NCBI GenBank assembly: GCA_050331295.1
Contig: JBHJGZ010000003.1
Coordinates: 124,001 to 188,000 of the forward strand
Source: Kuafuiihalomonas sp050331295
GTDB taxonomy: Bacteria > Myxococcota > Kuafuiibacteriia > Kuafuiibacteriales > Kuafuiibacteriaceae
DNA length: 64,000 nucleotides
Direction of reading: 5' to 3'
Below, one piece after another: positions 34,324 through 43,828 of the stretch. Below the pieces are notes generated by a model. It made no database searches and had not been told where the DNA came from. It saw only the letters and a program-made list of their open reading frames with translations. Position numbers and translations under genes: made by a program. The first letter of the stretch is position 1, and each line of letters begins with the position of its first letter.

Positions 34324-35796
34324 CTATGTTCGGCCGCGGAAAACGCCGACATCGATAGCGCCGAACGTTCCCCGTCCCTCCACGGTTTCGCCGGCCTCGA
34401 GTCGACGGACCGCCCGAGAATGGAAACGCACCCGGGATGTCACTGACTCCACGTGTGATCCAGCCCGGAGGATGAAGGGCCAGTCGCTGGCGCACGCCAA
34501 GAGGTGATGTTCCGCCGCCAACGGCGCGTTCGGATGGTCCGTCTCCGCCATTCGCATCACGGTCCGTCCGCTGGCAGCGACTTCGTCTTGAACCCAGGCG
34601 TTGTCGAAACCGAGCCAGGTGCGACTGAAGCCACCCTCGCCCCAGGACCCTAGCCGCGGCCCTCTCGTTTCAAACGAAAGTTGCGAACGGATAACCTCAC
34701 TGGGTTTGAGAAGCGCGAGTCCTGGTCGAGAGTGCCGCGCGAGCTTATCCAAGAAGGACGGCCCCTCGTACCACCAGTGTCCGAAGAGCTCGGCATCGAA
34801 GGGAGCCGTGAACACCGCGGGCCTCCCGGTCTGGCGATGAAAATCCTGACCCGAATCGACTCGAGCTTGGACAAAGGCCTGGACTTGGTTCGCCACCGTC
34901 TGCTGGGCCACGTCCGGCTGGTACGGCTCCTTCACGTCCGAACCGGTGACGGCCCAGACCTTGAGGTTCAAGGGTCGACCATCCGCGGGCAGGCCTGCGC
35001 TCACCAGCGACTCGTGCTCGATTTCCATGCCGGCGTCCCGATGAAATTCGCGTTGCGACGGATGGGCCGGGAATCCGTCGTGCGGGTCCCAGACGTCCCG
35101 CGCGCACCCCGGGTCCCGAGGAAAAACCACCGGACCGGCCTCGGTCATCAATGGCTGAGCTGCACCGAAGACCGCTCCGTCGGCTCCATCGGCCTCGCAG
35201 AAGGAGTACGCGATGTGCCTGTCGGCCAGGATCTCATCCAGGTCCTTCGTCCATGCACACTCCGGAACCCAAAAACCGGCCGGAGAGCGTCCGAAAACCG
35301 CAGTGTGTCGCCGCACCGCAATCTCGACCTGGGCTTCGACCAAGGCTGGATGGACCGACCGAAGAAATGGGAGAAATCCGTGGCTTGCGCCCGTGGTTGC
35401 AAGTTCGACCACACCGGCGTCCTCCAGGCTCCGAAGGGTCTTGATGGGTTCCGGAAAAGCCTGGCGCAACGCGAGTGCCTGTTCGAACGACGACGCAAGC
35501 CAATCTCGCTGGGGAAGCGGCTCTCGACTCAGCAGCTGCAGGCATCGTCGCCAGCGATCTTCCGCCCGAGCATTGAGCGCTGTATCGGACAGCATCGCCA
35601 CGAGGGGAGGTGACACCGACAAGCCCACCGCGGCGGGAACTTCGTCCCGAGCCCAGCCAGTCAGCACATCCAAGAGGCGCAAGTAGCACCCCTGAAGGGC
35701 TTCGAAGTACCAGTCCTCGAAGGAGAGAGCCACCGGCCCCCGAACGTCGGGAAGATGAGCGTGCAAATGCACCAGCAGCGCGGCTGGAGGAGTCAT
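34324..35796 (-). CDS. GH57 1,4-alpha-glucan branching enzyme
   Basis: 490 residues. HLHAHLPDVRGP is GH57 motif 1, GFWVPECAWTKDLDEIL (about residue 170) carries the nucleophile Glu, and TAPFDAELFGHWWYEGP (about 330) the acid/base Asp. The C-terminal region resembles the DUF1957 helical domain. These features mark the GH57 branching enzyme that introduces alpha-1,6 links into glycogen-like glucans. The gene 10 bases upstream encodes a DUF4912-like protein, a pairing that suggests common work on alpha-glucan. Cytoplasmic; no signal peptide. Confidence 0.9.
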   Translation of the reverse strand: MTPPAALLVHLHAHLPDVRGPVALSFEDWYFEALQGCYLRLLDVLTGWARDEVPAAVGLSVSPPLVAMLSDTALNARAEDRWRRCLQLLSREPLPQRDWLASSFEQALALRQAFPEPIKTLRSLEDAGVVELATTGASHGFLPFLRSVHPALVEAQVEIAVRRHTAVFGRSPAGFWVPECAWTKDLDEILADRHIAYSFCEADGADGAVFGAAQPLMTEAGPVVFPRDPGCARDVWDPHDGFPAHPSQREFHRDAGMEIEHESLVSAGLPADGRPLNLKVWAVTGSDVKEPYQPDVAQQTVANQVQAFVQARVDSGQDFHRQTGRPAVFTAPFDAELFGHWWYEGPSFLDKLARHSRPGLALLKPSEVIRSQLSFETRGPRLGSWGEGGFSRTWLGFDNAWVQDEVAASGRTVMRMAETDHPNAPLAAEHHLLACASDWPFILRAGSHVESVTSRVRFHSRAVRRLEAGETVEGRGTFGAIDVGVFRGRT

Positions 35797-35806
35797 GGAT
35801 CAGGTC

Positions 35807-37894
35807 TCACGACGGGGTATCGGACTCCGGGGGCGCGTCTACGGCGTAGAGGGTCACCGGACGAGGCCGAAGCCCAACCCACAAGGCTTCGCGAGAGATG
35901 GGACCCGGCGCTGGACCGCGAAATCGATCCGCACCCTTCGAACCCTCTTCCATCCAGCTCTGAAGCTCCAGCCCCCACGACGCGGACGTCCGAGTCTCCG
36001 ACGACGGTTCTCCGGGTCCCTCGGAGACCAGCCGGGAATCCGTAGAGTTCGAACGGGAAGCGGCATGCAGCCCGAGCGCCGAGCTCGGTTTCCGGGAAGC
36101 GGCGAGTCGCGAGGCTTCGAGCGCTCCGGTTCGGGAGGACGGAGCGGACTTGGAGGTCCACGGTCCGCCCCTCGCCGAGGCCGCCATCGCGGAGGTCGGC
36201 TTTCTCTCCACCTCCATCCGGCTGCTGGGCAGGACCCAAGACGCTCCCACCCCCGCCTTGCTGCTCGGGACGACCCAGGAGGCCCCGATCCCGGCTCGGC
36301 TGCTCGGAACACCACCCGCGGTCACGACGCCTCGGCTCGCGTGGCTTCGAGCCCCGATGCCGCGGGCCCTCCAGCTGCTGGGAACCCCTCTCACGCCCCA
36401 GCTCGCCGGCACGACCTGAAACTGGCCCACCGACCAGCTGCTCGGCACGAACTGAGTCCATGCCGACGGAACTCCGATTCGGCTGCTCGGAATGGCTGCC
36501 CATCGCCCACTGCTCGGGACGCTCTGCTCCGCGTTCCACGACCACGCCGACGGAAGACCCAATTGTATCCCTTTCTTCCAACTGGAAGGCACCCCGACCC
36601 CTCGCTCCCAGCTTGAAGGGACGGCTTGAGCAGCCCCCCGCCACAGGCCCCAGCTCGCGCCGACGCCTCCGAAGCGGGAGACCCTAGAAGAGGGAAGTCC
36701 TGCAAGCTCGACCCGTTCCAGCCCCGCTCTCCAACCAGGCCAGCTGGTGACTCCGCGCCAGGAGGCCCCCATTCGAGAGGCTCCGAGCCAAGAAGCGCCG
36801 CGAGAGGCCGCCACCCAGGAGGCCCCGAGCCTCGATGCGGCCAAGCCGATGCCCCCGAAAGACCAGCCGGGGCGCGGCGCTTCGCCCTCGCCCGACCAGG
36901 CCGGTGCAAGATTGGATTCGGGACCGGCCACCAACGCCCGCGGCATAGCCTGGGTCGGACTCGGCGCGGCCGATTCCAGGGCACGCTGGTCGAGCCACTG
37001 TCGTGCTCGGTTTGCAACCACGAACACCGGCTCGCTCCCGTGCGGCTCTGAAGCTCCCACGACGCCGTCGGTGAGCACCTCCGAGGATCTGGCCAGCGTG
37101 GTCTCGTGCCCGTCGGCGGCGCGGATGACCAGCTCTGCCGTAAACGCCCGAGACTCCGATTCCGGCCAACGGAAGAAATACCGTCCCTGGGAAGGGGTCA
37201 CTTGCTCGTCAACACAGACCCGTTCGCCATCCTTCACACGCAATCTCGCTTGCGGTCGGGCGAGCCCCGCGGCCGCCCGTCCGATCCGAGAAAGCGGAAT
37301 CGACCAACTGACGTAACCCCACTCCGGATCTCGGGACAGCAACAGCAGTTCGGTGGGGGCCGAGGAGGACGACGACATGGAGCCCGCAGCTTCGCTGAAG
37401 CTGTCGGGCTCGGAGATGGAAGGCTCGCCTGAGGGCACCGACGATGGTCCGTTTCGCGGACCAGAACGATGAGCATCGGTTTGTCGGAGCGTCGGGTCGG
37501 GCTGTTTCGGGAGCTCGCGCGCAGTTTCCCCGTTACCGTTCCTATCGGAGCGAACCTCGTTGTGCGGCTCCACGTCGCGTCCTTCGCGGGCATGCGCGCC
37601 ACCTCCGTCGGTCCTGATTGGGTTCGACCCAGAATTGCTGGTCGTGACGGTGGAGCCCGGCGGCGGCGATCCGTTCGAAGCACCCTCCGGACTCGTCTTC
37701 AGTTCGAAGGCTGATCCATCCTGGGTGGTGGTTCGAATCGCGTGACCGGAAAGCGCGCTCACGACTTCGTCCATGACCTTGACGCGGAACTGCTCGGCCC
37801 GAGACCGAAGTCGACGAGCCCGCTCGACGTTGGTATTCAAGCTCCGTCCCAGCGCTCGGAGGGCCCGAAGCGCGCGCTCTTCTTCCTGCCCCAT
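35807..37894 (-). CDS. DUF4912-like protein with a long Trp/Ser repeat region
   Basis: 695 residues, first gene of the glucan/barrel run. Residues 1-50 form a basic helix; 55-175 are low-complexity. Residues about 183-290 begin PTELLLLSRDPEWGYVSW, a DUF4912-type domain often found beside alpha-glucan enzymes. Residues about 355-560 carry about 20 copies of a short motif, G/P-S/A-S/A-W/R/K, as VPSSW, GASW, LPSSR and variants, spaced irregularly. The motifs use different synonymous codons, so the repetition is kept at protein level. A Ser-rich tail follows, then WMEEGSKGADRFRGPAPG. No known family explains the repeat region. Confidence 0.8.
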   Translation of the reverse strand: MGQEEERALRALRALGRSLNTNVERARRLRSRAEQFRVKVMDEVVSALSGHAIRTTTQDGSAFELKTSPEGASNGSPPPGSTVTTSNSGSNPIRTDGGGAHAREGRDVEPHNEVRSDRNGNGETARELPKQPDPTLRQTDAHRSGPRNGPSSVPSGEPSISEPDSFSEAAGSMSSSSSAPTELLLLSRDPEWGYVSWSIPLSRIGRAAAGLARPQARLRVKDGERVCVDEQVTPSQGRYFFRWPESESRAFTAELVIRAADGHETTLARSSEVLTDGVVGASEPHGSEPVFVVANRARQWLDQRALESAAPSPTQAMPRALVAGPESNLAPAWSGEGEAPRPGWSFGGIGLAASRLGASWVAASRGASWLGASRMGASWRGVTSWPGWRAGLERVELAGLPSSRVSRFGGVGASWGLWRGAAQAVPSSWERGVGVPSSWKKGIQLGLPSAWSWNAEQSVPSSGRWAAIPSSRIGVPSAWTQFVPSSWSVGQFQVVPASWGVRGVPSSWRARGIGARSHASRGVVTAGGVPSSRAGIGASWVVPSSKAGVGASWVLPSSRMEVERKPTSAMAASARGGPWTSKSAPSSRTGALEASRLAASRKPSSALGLHAASRSNSTDSRLVSEGPGEPSSETRTSASWGLELQSWMEEGSKGADRFRGPAPGPISREALWVGLRPRPVTLYAVDAPPESDTPS

Positions 37895-37947
37895 GACCGC
37901 ACGTAGCCGACAACGGAACTGAACTTCAAGGATTTAGCCGCGCCGAT

Positions 37948-38649
37948 GTGGACCTGCCGAGTCACCTGGGGAACGCTCCCGGGGTGCCGGAGCAGCCCGT
38001 CATTTTGGCGTTGTTGCTCTTGGGCTTTGCGGTGGGGGTCGCGGCTTGGCTGTGGCGGGCTCCGGCCGGGGTGTTCACCGGTGGGCGGGTCCACCTGCCT
38101 CAGAAGCTTAGGATCCGGCCGGTCACGCGAAGCCGTGTCCCTCGGGACGCCACGATTCCCGTCGCTTACCTGAGCCAGCGCCTAAATGACCTCGGCTTTC
38201 GACCATACGAGCCGGTCCTTGCACTTCCCGACTTCCAACGATGGGGACGACGCCTGGTCGCGCTGGCGTATGTGCATCCGGACGAGCGGGCCGTCTTCTT
38301 GATGGCGGTCGCTTCCAGCTGGATGGGGCGATCCGAGCTGATGCTGCACCTGATCACGCCGCTGACCGGCGAGCGTAGGGTCGAAACGACCACGTTGTCC
38401 ACGCTTCGACGGCTCGGACCACCGGAGAAAACGACCCTCAACGTCGTGGACGAAGTGGAACGGGTGGAGGAGGTCTGGAGCGCACACCGAATGAGCCTGA
38501 CCAACTTCGAGCGGCGGGAGCGCGAGGCTCTCCGGTCCGTGGAGGAACTCGTGAGGGCAACCTACGATGGATGGCTGGCGGCGGGAGTCACAGCGGGACG
38601 CCTGGCGCTGGACCCTTCGACTCGGATGTATCGAATGATCAGCGCCTAG
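37948..38649 (+). CDS. Unknown membrane-anchored protein
   Basis: 233 residues from GTG 37948. A single membrane segment (PVILALLLLGFAVGVAAWLW, about residues 17-36) is followed by a soluble domain with VALAYVHPDERAVFLMAVAS and a mainly helical C-terminus (SLTNFERREREALRSVEELV). The pattern is N-in/C-out or the reverse; topology is not decided. I recognise no family. It diverges from the DUF4912-like gene (53-base gap) and converges on a SnoaL-like gene. Confidence 0.7.
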   Translation: MDLPSHLGNAPGVPEQPVILALLLLGFAVGVAAWLWRAPAGVFTGGRVHLPQKLRIRPVTRSRVPRDATIPVAYLSQRLNDLGFRPYEPVLALPDFQRWGRRLVALAYVHPDERAVFLMAVASSWMGRSELMLHLITPLTGERRVETTTLSTLRRLGPPEKTTLNVVDEVERVEEVWSAHRMSLTNFERREREALRSVEELVRATYDGWLAAGVTAGRLALDPSTRMYRMISA

Positions 38650-38685
38650 CACCTGGCCTCGGGCGCTCTCCAAAGAGGACTGGGA

Positions 38686-39159
38686 TCAGTTTGTGTTGGA
38701 GTTGACGGGAGCAAAGTTGGCGTGGACCAGCTTCCAGGCTTTGTCTTTCTTGGCGTAAATCCGCGTGGACTTGGCGAGGGTCGTAGACGTCTTGCCCTCC
38801 TTATCCTGGACGATCCCAGCAAAGTTGTAGGTCAGGACCGCAACATCCCCGTAGACCTGCACGTTGGGATTGAGCATTTCGGCCGCCAGCAGTTTCGAGC
38901 CATCCTTGACATAAGCCTCGTACATCCGACCACTCACCGTTTTTCCTTCCATCAGGACGGGAACGTCGGGGTTGAACTCGGTGTACTCGTCGGCCACGTC
39001 GGTCATGATCTCCTCGAGGGGCTTGCTCTCCATTTCCGCCTGCCATTGCGCCTTGGCCATCTTCATGACCTCTTCAGCGATTTTCTCCTCGTTGGCAGCG
39101 TGTGCGTCGAGCCCCCACAGCAAAAGTCCGGTTACCAAGGCCGTCATTTTCAAATTCAT
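38686..39159 (-). CDS. Secreted SnoaL/NTF2-like protein
   Basis: 157 residues from ATG 39159. A strong AGGAGG-type ribosome binding site lies 5-10 bases upstream, which decides this start over longer in-frame ones. A signal peptide ends at LDAHAAN. The mature protein fits the NTF2-like/SnoaL-like cone fold: YTEFNPDVPVLMEGKTVSGR, then VQVYGDVAVLTYNFAGIV, and KAWKLVHANFAPVN at the end. Such proteins are often ligand-binding or small enzymes; no active site can be assigned. Upstream is the divergent lipid megaenzyme. Confidence 0.82.
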   Translation of the reverse strand: MNLKMTALVTGLLLWGLDAHAANEEKIAEEVMKMAKAQWQAEMESKPLEEIMTDVADEYTEFNPDVPVLMEGKTVSGRMYEAYVKDGSKLLAAEMLNPNVQVYGDVAVLTYNFAGIVQDKEGKTSTTLAKSTRIYAKKDKAWKLVHANFAPVNSNTN

Positions 39160-39175
39160 CGTCTTTTCCTCCTCA

Positions 39176-39193
39176 AAACCGTCGCTTCGGTTT
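39176..39193 (-). promoter_or_regulatory. Small inverted repeat ahead of the SnoaL-like gene
   Basis: AAACCG and CGGTTT arms of six bases with a six-base loop lie directly upstream of the strong AGGAGG ribosome binding site of the 38686-39159 gene. It may form a leader hairpin or act as an operator. Short arms make chance plausible. Confidence 0.3.
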
Positions 39194-39334
39194 GCGGGCC
39201 CCTTATCGACCGCCCTGGAAACCCTGTCAATTGCCATGGGAGACCTGGTCCAAGAACGGAGGGCCTCGGAGTTCTCGGGTTGCTGACGCAAGACTTCACC
39301 CAAGTCGTCTGCTAAGCACGCCGCGGGTCTCTCC

Positions 39335-42300
39335 ATGCGTGCGTCGCGCCTATCTCCCCTGGAGAACCTGGCTGATGCTCAGGTCCTTCTCCTCGGCACG
39401 ACCGGGTTTCTGGCCAAGGTGATGCTCTCGCTGCTGCTGGAGCGGTTCAGCCCTCGGCGACTCTACTGTTTGGTCCGTCCGACCCGAAGCCTCTCCGCCG
39501 CTGACCGATTCTGGGACGAGGTGATGGGATCGGAGCTTTTCGAACCTTTGAAGAGCCGCTTTGGGCCGTCACTCGACGCCATTCTGGACAAGCAGGTCGA
39601 GGTCGTGGCCGGTGATATCGGAAAGCCTGAGCTGGGCCTGGATGAGGCCACGGCCCGTCGCCTCCGCGAAGGGCTCGATCTGATCGTGAACTCGGCAGGT
39701 CTGGTCGCCTTCAATCCTCCCCTCGACCAGGCCCTCGAAAGCAACGCCCTCGGCGCACATCGGGTTGCGCAATTTTGTCGGTCTTGTGCCCACGCCAAGC
39801 TCGTCCACGTCTCCACCTGCTTTGTCGCCGGGGCCCAGTCCGGGAGGATCCCCGAAGAGCCCGAAGTCCTCGGTTGGTACCCCAAAAAGGCCCGAGAGGA
39901 CCTCGGTCCTTTCGATTGGGCCCGCGAGGTATCCGATCTTCAACGGTGCATTCGTCAAGTTCGGGAACGAACCGACGATGCCGCACTGGAAGCCCGTTTT
40001 CGCCAAGAAGCGCGCGAGAGACTCCGGCGCGAAGGTCGGGATGCGCAGCCGCGGACCGTGAAGGCGGCCATCACCAATCAGCGTCGCCGCTGGGTCACCG
40101 ACGAGCTGATCCGCCTCGGCCAGGCGCGGGCCGAGCATTGGGGTTGGCCGAACATCTACACTTATTCAAAGGCGCTCGGTGAGCAGGCTCTCGCATCGGT
40201 GGATGGACTTCAGTGGGCCGTCGTCCGCCCGGCCATCGTCGAGAGCGCCATGAGCTATCCCTTCCCGGGGTGGAACGAGGGCATGAATACGAGCGCTCCT
40301 CTCGCGCTCCTCGGCCGCGAGGGACAGCTGATCTTCCCTGGCTCCACCGATCTCATCCTCGATGTCGTGCCGGTAGATTACGTGGCATCGGCGACACTCG
40401 CCGCCGCGGCTGCTCTTCAGCAAGGCGAGCATCACAAGGTGTATCAAGTGGCCGCGGGCGACGTGAATCCGTGCTCGATGGCCCGCACCGTCCATCTGGT
40501 CGGCATCTATCGACGCCGCCTGGTACGAGAACGGAAGGCCCGAGGAGAGCGGCTCCCCTGGGTCGCCCGGCTCGAAGAATTCGTTCGGCCCGTCCCCAGG
40601 GACCGGCAGACCTACCAGCGTTTCGGGGCGCCGGCTTGGAAGAAATGGGTGAGCAAGGCCCGAAGCGCACTGGACGACCTGGAACCGGACCGTCTCGGGA
40701 GCATGGGCGAAGTCGTCCACCGAGCCCGGAAGGCCGCGCAGGAGGTTGAAAGCGAACTGGCAAAGGTCGTGGACGTCTTCGATTTGTTCATGCCTTTCAT
40801 CTGGGAGAACAAGTACGTTTTTCGGACCGCCCAGACTCGAGACCTCTTTGCCCGTATGAGCCCGGCGGACCGCGCATTGTTGCCTTTCGACACCGAGAAC
40901 ATCGACTGGCGTCACTACTGGCTGGACGTCCATCTCCCGGGCCTGGAGAAGTGGGTCTTTCCGAAGCTGAAAGAGGATGGACGAGAAAGGGTTCCGGTCA
41001 GCCGTGATTATCGGGATCTCTCTGAGCTCTTCGATAGCCGGACTCGAGAGCACGCGAGACGAGCGGCGTTCCGCATCGTTCATCGCGGTGATGTTGCCGA
41101 CAGCTTTACGTATCGAGACTTGAGGAAGGCCGCGCTGACCGTCCAGGGCTTCCTCCAAGAACGCGGCATCGGTCGAGGGGACCGCGTGATCCTGGCGTCC
41201 GAAGGACGTCCTGAATGGGGTATTTGTTATTTCGGCATTCTCTTGTCGGGGGCTACCGCTGTGCCCCTCGATGTGGACCTGTCCCCGGATGAGAAGCGGA
41301 ACATCGTCTCCGCGGCAGGTGCCAAAGGCATCATCGCGAGTCCAGCCGAGGTCCAAAAGCTGGTCCGGCCAACGGGAACATCGACCTTCAACGGTTCTCG
41401 CGCCGCGCGGACCAACGGGCACACCCACCGTGCGGACCTGCCCGCACCCGTTTGGACCTTCGACGACCTCTTCTTGGAGGAGCGGGTCGTGGACATCGAC
41501 GCCCCCCTCGCGCTGAACCGGAAGCCGGAAGACATCGCTTCAATCATCTTCACTTCGGGCACGACCGGCCGGCCCAAAGCCGTGGTGCTCACCGACCGGA
41601 ACTTCACGGCCCTGACGGCGCGGATGTCGGCCTTGTTCGACCTACGCCGTTCCGACGCTCTGCTTTCGGTCCTTCCCCCGCACCACACGTTCGAGTTCTC
41701 CGCCGGTCTCTTGATGCCATTGGCGAGCGGCGCGAGCATCACGTATCTCGAGGAGCGCTCACCGGAGCTGCTGCAACGTGCCTTTCGAGAGACACCCGTC
41801 ACAGCAATGATTGGCGTTCCCGCGGTTTGGGAAAGCCTGTACCGAAAGATTCAGTCTCACATCGACGACTCTCCCCTCTTGGTGCGGTGGGCGCTCAAGC
41901 TCTTGGCGCGAGGCAACAGGCTCCTTCGGGAGCGCTCAGGCATCAATGTTGGCCGTGTCTTGTTTCGTCCCATCCACAATGCCTTTGGCGGTCGGGTCCG
42001 CTACATGGTGAGTGGCGGAGCCCCTCTTCGACCACGTATCTTCAATGAGCTGCTCGGGTACGGCTTCGGGATCCACGAAGGATACGGGCTGACCGAGGCG
42101 TCGCCGGTGCTCACGGTGGGATGGCCCCGCCATCGGTTTCCCGCCGGTAGTGTGGGCTGGCCGCTTCCCGGCATCGAGGTTCGGATCGACGCGCCCGACG
42201 AGCACGGAATCGGAGAAGTGATCGCAAGGGGTCCCACCATCATGCAGGGATACCTGGATGAGCCCGACGCGACTCGGGAAGCGCTTCGAGACGGCTGGCT

Positions 42301-43828
42301 TCACACCGGTGACCGAGGGCGAATCGACGAGAAGGGTCGTCTGTACATCGTGGGTCGCGACAAAGACGTGATCATCGATCGAAGCGGGAAGAACGTCTAT
42401 CCGGATGAAGTCGAACAGCTCTATGCCGGAGAGCCTTTCGTCCAGGAGCTTTCGGTTCTGGGGCTCCCTTCAGAGGACCACACCGGCGAACGGGTCGTCG
42501 CGGTCGTCGTACCCGACTATCAAAAGGCCGAAGAGAAGGGCCTCACTCGCGCCGCGGTTCGAGAAAGCGTTGAACAGCACTTCAGGGAAGTCGGTAGCAA
42601 GTTACCTTTCGCCCGCCGCGTGAAGCGTGTCTATTTCCAAGATGGAGCCCTTCCGAGAACCTCCACACGCAAGGTGCGACGGACGGACCTTCGCCGCGAC
42701 CTGCAGCGTCGTCTCGCCGCGAACGCCTCAGCCGGTTTGTCGGACGAGCCACCACGGCCCCTCGGTCCATCCGAGACGCTCGGCGGTCATTCTCCCGGCA
42801 AGGAGCCCAACTGGGCGGCAGCAGCTCCGGTCTCGGAGCGTGTGCGCCACGTGATCGGAAAGGTTGCACAAACCAGTCAGGTGTTGATGGAGCACCGATT
42901 GGTGGACCAGCTCGGCTTTGATTCGCTCCTCCTCGCAGATCTGCTGACCGCCCTCGAGGCCGAGTTCTCGAACCAGACCATCGCGCCCGAGCTCTTGAAT
43001 GGCGCCGAAACGGTGGAAGACGTCGTCCGATTGATCGGAGGCCGGCAAGCTGCCGGCGCCAACGATGCCGAAGTCGGTTCCGAAGAAGAGGCGCCTCCAT
43101 TGCATGTCCCGGAGCCGCTGGCTCGGCTGGGAAAGCGCATTCTGGGCCATGCCCAGCACGTAGCCTACGACGGATTCTTGAACTGCACGGTTGAAGGACG
43201 CGGAAACATCCCCGCCAATCGATGTTTCATCGTCGCTTCGAATCACTGCAGTCACCTCGACATGGGCCTGGTCAAGTATGCCCTGGGCCCTTTCGGGCGG
43301 GGACTGCGTTCACTCGCGGCCAAAGACTACTTCTTCGACGACCCGGTTCGTCGGGCTTACTTCGAGAACTTCACGAATCTTCTTCCCATCGAGCGCCACG
43401 GTTCATTTCGCAAGTCGCTCCGACTTGCCAGTCGCGCCCTATCCCACGGCCAATCCCTCTTGATCTTTCCGGAAGGCACGCGCTCCCGCGACGGTGTGAT
43501 CGCGTCGTTCAAGCCGGCGATCGGATACCTATGCCTCCACGACGGGGTCGACGTCCTGCCGGTGTTCTTGGGAGGGACCCACGAGGCTCTTCCGGCCGGC
43601 AGCTACTTTCTTCGGCCCCGCATAAAGCTATTCGCGAGGATCGGTGCCCCCCTAGAAGCCGCGGCCATGCGAGAACAGACGCAGCACATGCGAAGGGCGC
43701 AGGCATATCGACACGTCTCCCAACTCGTCGAAACCGAAGTGCGGAAGTTGGGCGGCCTCCTCGACGAATCGCCGAAGGTCGTCCGAACGCTCGAATCCGA
43801 CTCTCGGGCCCGAGAACCCACGCCGTGA
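39335..43828 (+). CDS. Multifunctional lipid enzyme: fatty-acyl reductase, acyl-AMP ligase, carrier protein, PlsC acyltransferase
   Basis: 1497 residues with four domains. Residues about 15-420 form a NAD-binding reductase (VLLLGTTGFLAKVML; YTYSKALGEQ near 276) with a sterile-type helical segment to about 560. Residues about 565-1130 form an AMP-dependent acyl ligase (IIFTSGTTGRPKAVVL near 739, GYGLTEASP near 917, GWLHTGDRG). Residues about 1165-1240 form a carrier domain with phosphopantetheine Ser in LGFDSLLLADLL. Residues about 1275-1480 form a PlsC-type acyltransferase (NHCSHLDMG, FPEGTRSRDG). Such a chain could activate, carry, reduce and esterify fatty acyl groups, for example in ether- or neutral-lipid synthesis. 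It is coupled to an SDR gene. Confidence 0.93.
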   Translation: MRASRLSPLENLADAQVLLLGTTGFLAKVMLSLLLERFSPRRLYCLVRPTRSLSAADRFWDEVMGSELFEPLKSRFGPSLDAILDKQVEVVAGDIGKPELGLDEATARRLREGLDLIVNSAGLVAFNPPLDQALESNALGAHRVAQFCRSCAHAKLVHVSTCFVAGAQSGRIPEEPEVLGWYPKKAREDLGPFDWAREVSDLQRCIRQVRERTDDAALEARFRQEARERLRREGRDAQPRTVKAAITNQRRRWVTDELIRLGQARAEHWGWPNIYTYSKALGEQALASVDGLQWAVVRPAIVESAMSYPFPGWNEGMNTSAPLALLGREGQLIFPGSTDLILDVVPVDYVASATLAAAAALQQGEHHKVYQVAAGDVNPCSMARTVHLVGIYRRRLVRERKARGERLPWVARLEEFVRPVPRDRQTYQRFGAPAWKKWVSKARSALDDLEPDRLGSMGEVVHRARKAAQEVESELAKVVDVFDLFMPFIWENKYVFRTAQTRDLFARMSPADRALLPFDTENIDWRHYWLDVHLPGLEKWVFPKLKEDGRERVPVSRDYRDLSELFDSRTREHARRAAFRIVHRGDVADSFTYRDLRKAALTVQGFLQERGIGRGDRVILASEGRPEWGICYFGILLSGATAVPLDVDLSPDEKRNIVSAAGAKGIIASPAEVQKLVRPTGTSTFNGSRAARTNGHTHRADLPAPVWTFDDLFLEERVVDIDAPLALNRKPEDIASIIFTSGTTGRPKAVVLTDRNFTALTARMSALFDLRRSDALLSVLPPHHTFEFSAGLLMPLASGASITYLEERSPELLQRAFRETPVTAMIGVPAVWESLYRKIQSHIDDSPLLVRWALKLLARGNRLLRERSGINVGRVLFRPIHNAFGGRVRYMVSGGAPLRPRIFNELLGYGFGIHEGYGLTEASPVLTVGWPRHRFPAGSVGWPLPGIEVRIDAPDEHGIGEVIARGPTIMQGYLDEPDATREALRDGWLHTGDRGRIDEKGRLYIVGRDKDVIIDRSGKNVYPDEVEQLYAGEPFVQELSVLGLPSEDHTGERVVAVVVPDYQKAEEKGLTRAAVRESVEQHFREVGSKLPFARRVKRVYFQDGALPRTSTRKVRRTDLRRDLQRRLAANASAGLSDEPPRPLGPSETLGGHSPGKEPNWAAAAPVSERVRHVIGKVAQTSQVLMEHRLVDQLGFDSLLLADLLTALEAEFSNQTIAPELLNGAETVEDVVRLIGGRQAAGANDAEVGSEEEAPPLHVPEPLARLGKRILGHAQHVAYDGFLNCTVEGRGNIPANRCFIVASNHCSHLDMGLVKYALGPFGRGLRSLAAKDYFFDDPVRRAYFENFTNLLPIERHGSFRKSLRLASRALSHGQSLLIFPEGTRSRDGVIASFKPAIGYLCLHDGVDVLPVFLGGTHEALPAGSYFLRPRIKLFARIGAPLEAAAMREQTQHMRRAQAYRHVSQLVETEVRKLGGLLDESPKVVRTLESDSRAREPTP

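Noticed and set aside
35795..36616. 273-residue plus-strand open frame over the Trp/Ser repeat region
   Set aside because: The minus-strand frame is continuous with the DUF4912 domain, has a good start and sits in an operon, while the plus-strand product is Arg/Pro/Gly-rich.
40166..41428. 420-residue minus-strand open frame within the megaenzyme
   Set aside because: Antisense to continuous reductase and ligase domains.
39335..43828. Reading the megaenzyme as an NRPS or PKS
   Set aside because: There is an adenylating ligase and a carrier domain, but no condensation or ketosynthase domain, and the PlsC domain points to lipid acylation.
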